Source of the DNA: QQUD01 sp039029915
GTDB taxonomy: Bacteria; Chloroflexota; Anaerolineae; Promineifilales; Promineifilaceae
Length of the DNA: 15,209 nt
Assembly: GCA_039029915.1 (NCBI GenBank)
Contig: JBCCFD010000160.1
Location: 1 to 15,209, forward strand
Direction: 5' to 3'
Part shown: in pieces, positions 13,612-15,209 of the stretch
How positions within the stretch are numbered: position 1 is the first letter of the stretch
How the letters are laid out: every line of letters begins with the position of its first letter
Position numbers and translations under genes: made by a program
Notes under the pieces: generated by a model
What the model was told of the DNA's origin: nothing
Seen by the model: the letters and a program-made list of their open reading frames with translations, nothing else
The model's database searches: none

Positions 13612-14964
13612 TTAGTTAGTCAGTTGTAAACGGCCGTTTACATCAAACCTTAGCGGACGGCACTCACCTATCTGATGCAGACGCTCATCCTGCGCCACAA
13701 TCGACAAAAGCGGTTCTGAAACATAAATTTTGTCGAGCGTGAGCGTATCTCGAATCAGCACAATTCGCGCATTTTCGGGCTTAACGCGGGGTGTTGTTTT
13801 CACAGCTAAACAGATGGCGGCTTTATCCGTTTTCATCACCAGCGGGATTGCTCCAGCATCTAAATAAGCAGATGTGATCACGTTAGCATACGTGTATTCA
13901 AAATCAATTTTGTTAAATAAACGAGACGTAATGACATCCGCTAAGCCAACACCAGTCGCGTTCCCTTTTGTTTTTTCAGTGAGGTCAAGGGTTACAATTT
14001 TGGTAATTTTGGGAGAGTTAAACCCATAAGCGGCTCGCGTGCCGCGACCAATCACATTGGGGTCCATTCCTGCACCGCTGATATCTTTACCCATCTTTTC
14101 GATTATTAAAACATCAATTTCTGGGAAGTGCAGTCGGGCCATCATCTGCTTGGCTTTCGCTTGTAATATTTGCTCCCTTTCAATCAGTTGGTTTGCGGAG
14201 ATCGCTTCGATAACGGCCGTATTTTCATACCCATCTTCGACAAGCCCCACGCCAAACAAAAAAGGGATGTGTGCCATAAGCTGGCTAGCGGCTGGGGGTA
14301 ATGTTTTGGCAAAGCTGATCATGCCGTGATCGGTGTGCATCATGGTGGCCCCTTGAATCTTACCCATGCCGATGACCATCATTTTAATAATGCCGCTTTC
14401 AATTGCTCCCTTAAAATCTGTGTGGGGTTTTATGCGATTAATCAGCACCACACCATCCGCTTCATACGCAAACTTATCCATATAAAGTTCAGTGCCGTCA
14501 GACATGGTAGAGACTAAAACCGTTTCCATTGTGGCCCGTATGGGAGCACCAACGCGCGCCTCCGTAATCCCATACCCGGCTAAAAGCTCTGCCTGCCCTT
14601 CGGCCGTGGCACCGCCGTGACTTCCCATCGCCGGAAAAATGAAAGGGTGCCCTCCCAGCTTTCTGATCCCTTCAACAGTTGCCCGCACAATCACTTCAAG
14701 ATTGGCGATTCCGCGACTGCCAACGCCAATTGCAATATTGGCACCTTCATTAATAGTGGCGGCGATGTCAGGACGATTGATTTGGGAGAAAACGGCCGTT
14801 TCAATATCAGCGATGGGTGCCATCGCAAAGGTTTGCTCAACCTTTGCCATAGCGGGTAGCGATATATCAAGGCCGCCAGCAATTTGAATGTTTAAATTAT
14901 CAAAGATAGAAATATGATTTTCCGCCTTATGGTTTATTTCCCTCAGCCATCTCTCGATACACAT
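13612..14964 (-). CDS. lactate racemase (LarA N-terminal) domain protein
   Basis: The protein contains, in order, IAIGVGSRGIANLEVIVRA, FIFPAMGSHGGATAEGQAEL, VVLINRIKPHTDFKGAIES, KMMVIGMGK, an MHTDHG segment and GKDISGAGMDPNVIGRG. These mark a subfamily of lactate-racemase-domain proteins. Characterised LarA uses a nickel-pincer cofactor with Lys and His residues. The SHGG and IKPHTDFKG motifs supply candidate His/Lys here, but that mapping is not proven and the activity is unknown. The start is unclear. The frame is open to 15045, which would overlap the galactanase coding region by 119 bp. ATG at 14964 is used here (450 aa); ATG at 14850 would lose expected N-terminal residues. ATT at 14913, preceded by AAGGCGG and giving ISIFDNL, fits family N-termini and is a possible AUU start. 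The galactanase stop at 14927 suggests one operon. Confidence 0.85.
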   Translation of the reverse strand: MCIERWLREINHKAENHISIFDNLNIQIAGGLDISLPAMAKVEQTFAMAPIADIETAVFSQINRPDIAATINEGANIAIGVGSRGIANLEVIVRATVEGIRKLGGHPFIFPAMGSHGGATAEGQAELLAGYGITEARVGAPIRATMETVLVSTMSDGTELYMDKFAYEADGVVLINRIKPHTDFKGAIESGIIKMMVIGMGKIQGATMMHTDHGMISFAKTLPPAASQLMAHIPFLFGVGLVEDGYENTAVIEAISANQLIEREQILQAKAKQMMARLHFPEIDVLIIEKMGKDISGAGMDPNVIGRGTRAAYGFNSPKITKIVTLDLTEKTKGNATGVGLADVITSRLFNKIDFEYTYANVITSAYLDAGAIPLVMKTDKAAICLAVKTTPRVKPENARIVLIRDTLTLDKIYVSEPLLSIVAQDERLHQIGECRPLRFDVNGRLQLTN

Positions 14965-15209
14965 TAAGCGCTGGCAAAGGGTTGCCATCAAAATCAAACA
15001 GCGCCTGATTTTCCCACGCAGAGCCATGCTCATCTTGGGTATCAACGGCTACCCATTCACCGCCCCAATAGAATATCCCAGCCGCTCCTGCATACTGTGC
15101 CGTCTCGACAACGGCGCGAAAAAAGGCGTATTGCCCTTCCGATGATACTTCAAATCCAGAATGCTGTTGTTCGACTAATCCCATCGCATTGTGGGTATTG
15201 TCCGCCCAG
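14927..15209 (-). CDS. GH53 arabinogalactan endo-beta-1,4-galactanase, C-terminal part
   Basis: The frame is open from the right edge to TAA at 14929-14927, so only the last 93 codons are visible and the start lies outside. The visible sequence contains GLVEQQHSGFEVS, then AGAAGIFYWGGEWVAVD, then GSAWENQALFDFDGNPLPAL, ending NVYREMAEGNKP. The YWGGEW and WENQALFDFDG segments match the C-terminal end of glycoside hydrolase family 53, the retaining TIM-barrel enzymes that cut beta-1,4-galactan in type I arabinogalactan. The catalytic glutamates would lie in the missing part. Such enzymes are normally exported. Its stop lies within or next to the start region of the lactate-racemase-domain gene, so the two are probably co-transcribed. 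Confidence 0.85.
   Translation of the reverse strand, partial: WADNTHNAMGLVEQQHSGFEVSSEGQYAFFRAVVETAQYAGAAGIFYWGGEWVAVDTQDEHGSAWENQALFDFDGNPLPALNVYREMAEGNKP

Larger units (their letters stand above)
313..14799. repeat. dispersed ACGGCCGT palindrome (17 perfect copies)
   Basis: Perfect copies start at 313, 621, 806, 1107, 1223, 2026, 2162, 3756, 4317, 4326, 5319, 6487, 10963, 12198, 13630, 14213 and 14792. The base after the octamer is A or T in all 17, and the base before it is A or T in 16, so the extended consensus is WACGGCCGTW. All copies are inside predicted genes and none is intergenic. They encode Thr-Ala-Val (9 copies), Asn-Gly-Arg (4) or Arg-Pro (4) according to phase, so protein sequence does not explain them. 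Several one-mismatch variants also occur, for example at 3717, 3876, 4809 and 12848. Confidence 0.9.

Overview
The window looks like a piece of a Chloroflexota chromosome, probably an Anaerolineae-like lineage. This is inference. It rests on paired giant SARP/STAND/TPR regulators, a secreted beta-helix/PKD protein with a C-terminal domain familiar from that phylum, moderate G+C and the overall gene mix. No rRNA, tRNA, CRISPR array, transposase or phage gene was seen.

Layout. Positions 1-2381 (minus) hold the N-terminal 793 residues of a BTAD/SARP-NB-ARC-TPR regulator that runs off the left edge. Positions 2382-2657 are a repeat-rich regulatory region, followed by an overlooked 47-codon gene (2658-2801, plus) for a small membrane or secreted peptide with a Cys/Gly-rich tail. 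A long perfect terminator hairpin separates it from a second complete BTAD-STAND-TPR regulator (2864-6079, minus). That regulator carries two 61-bp palindromic units inserted in frame. Divergent from it are a 71-residue gene (6402-6617) and a large exported beta-helix/PKD protein (6791-9103), closed by an inverted repeat and a UUCG-loop terminator.

The right half is mostly minus strand. It holds a Na+/Ca2+ exchanger (9356-10279) whose leader contains a terminator-like hairpin downstream of a strong promoter match; a tandem-GNAT acetyltransferase (10556-11455); a PemK/MazF-like toxin with no visible antitoxin (11574-11951); and a DUF1772-type membrane protein (11987-12490) divergent from an AraC regulator (12632-13606). 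Last come a lactate-racemase-domain protein (13612 to about 14964) and the C-terminus of a GH53 galactanase (14927-15209).

Two features stand out. The octamer ACGGCCGT occurs 17 times where about 0.2 would be expected by chance. All copies lie inside genes, in all three codon phases, and 16 of 17 are flanked on both sides by A/T, which suggests a highly iterated palindrome like cyanobacterial HIP1. The other is the small peptide gene. It has direct repeats with a 21-bp period and a dyad upstream, and it sits between two TPR-bearing SARP regulators, so it is a candidate for an undescribed peptide-signalling or effector cassette. That function is hypothesis only.
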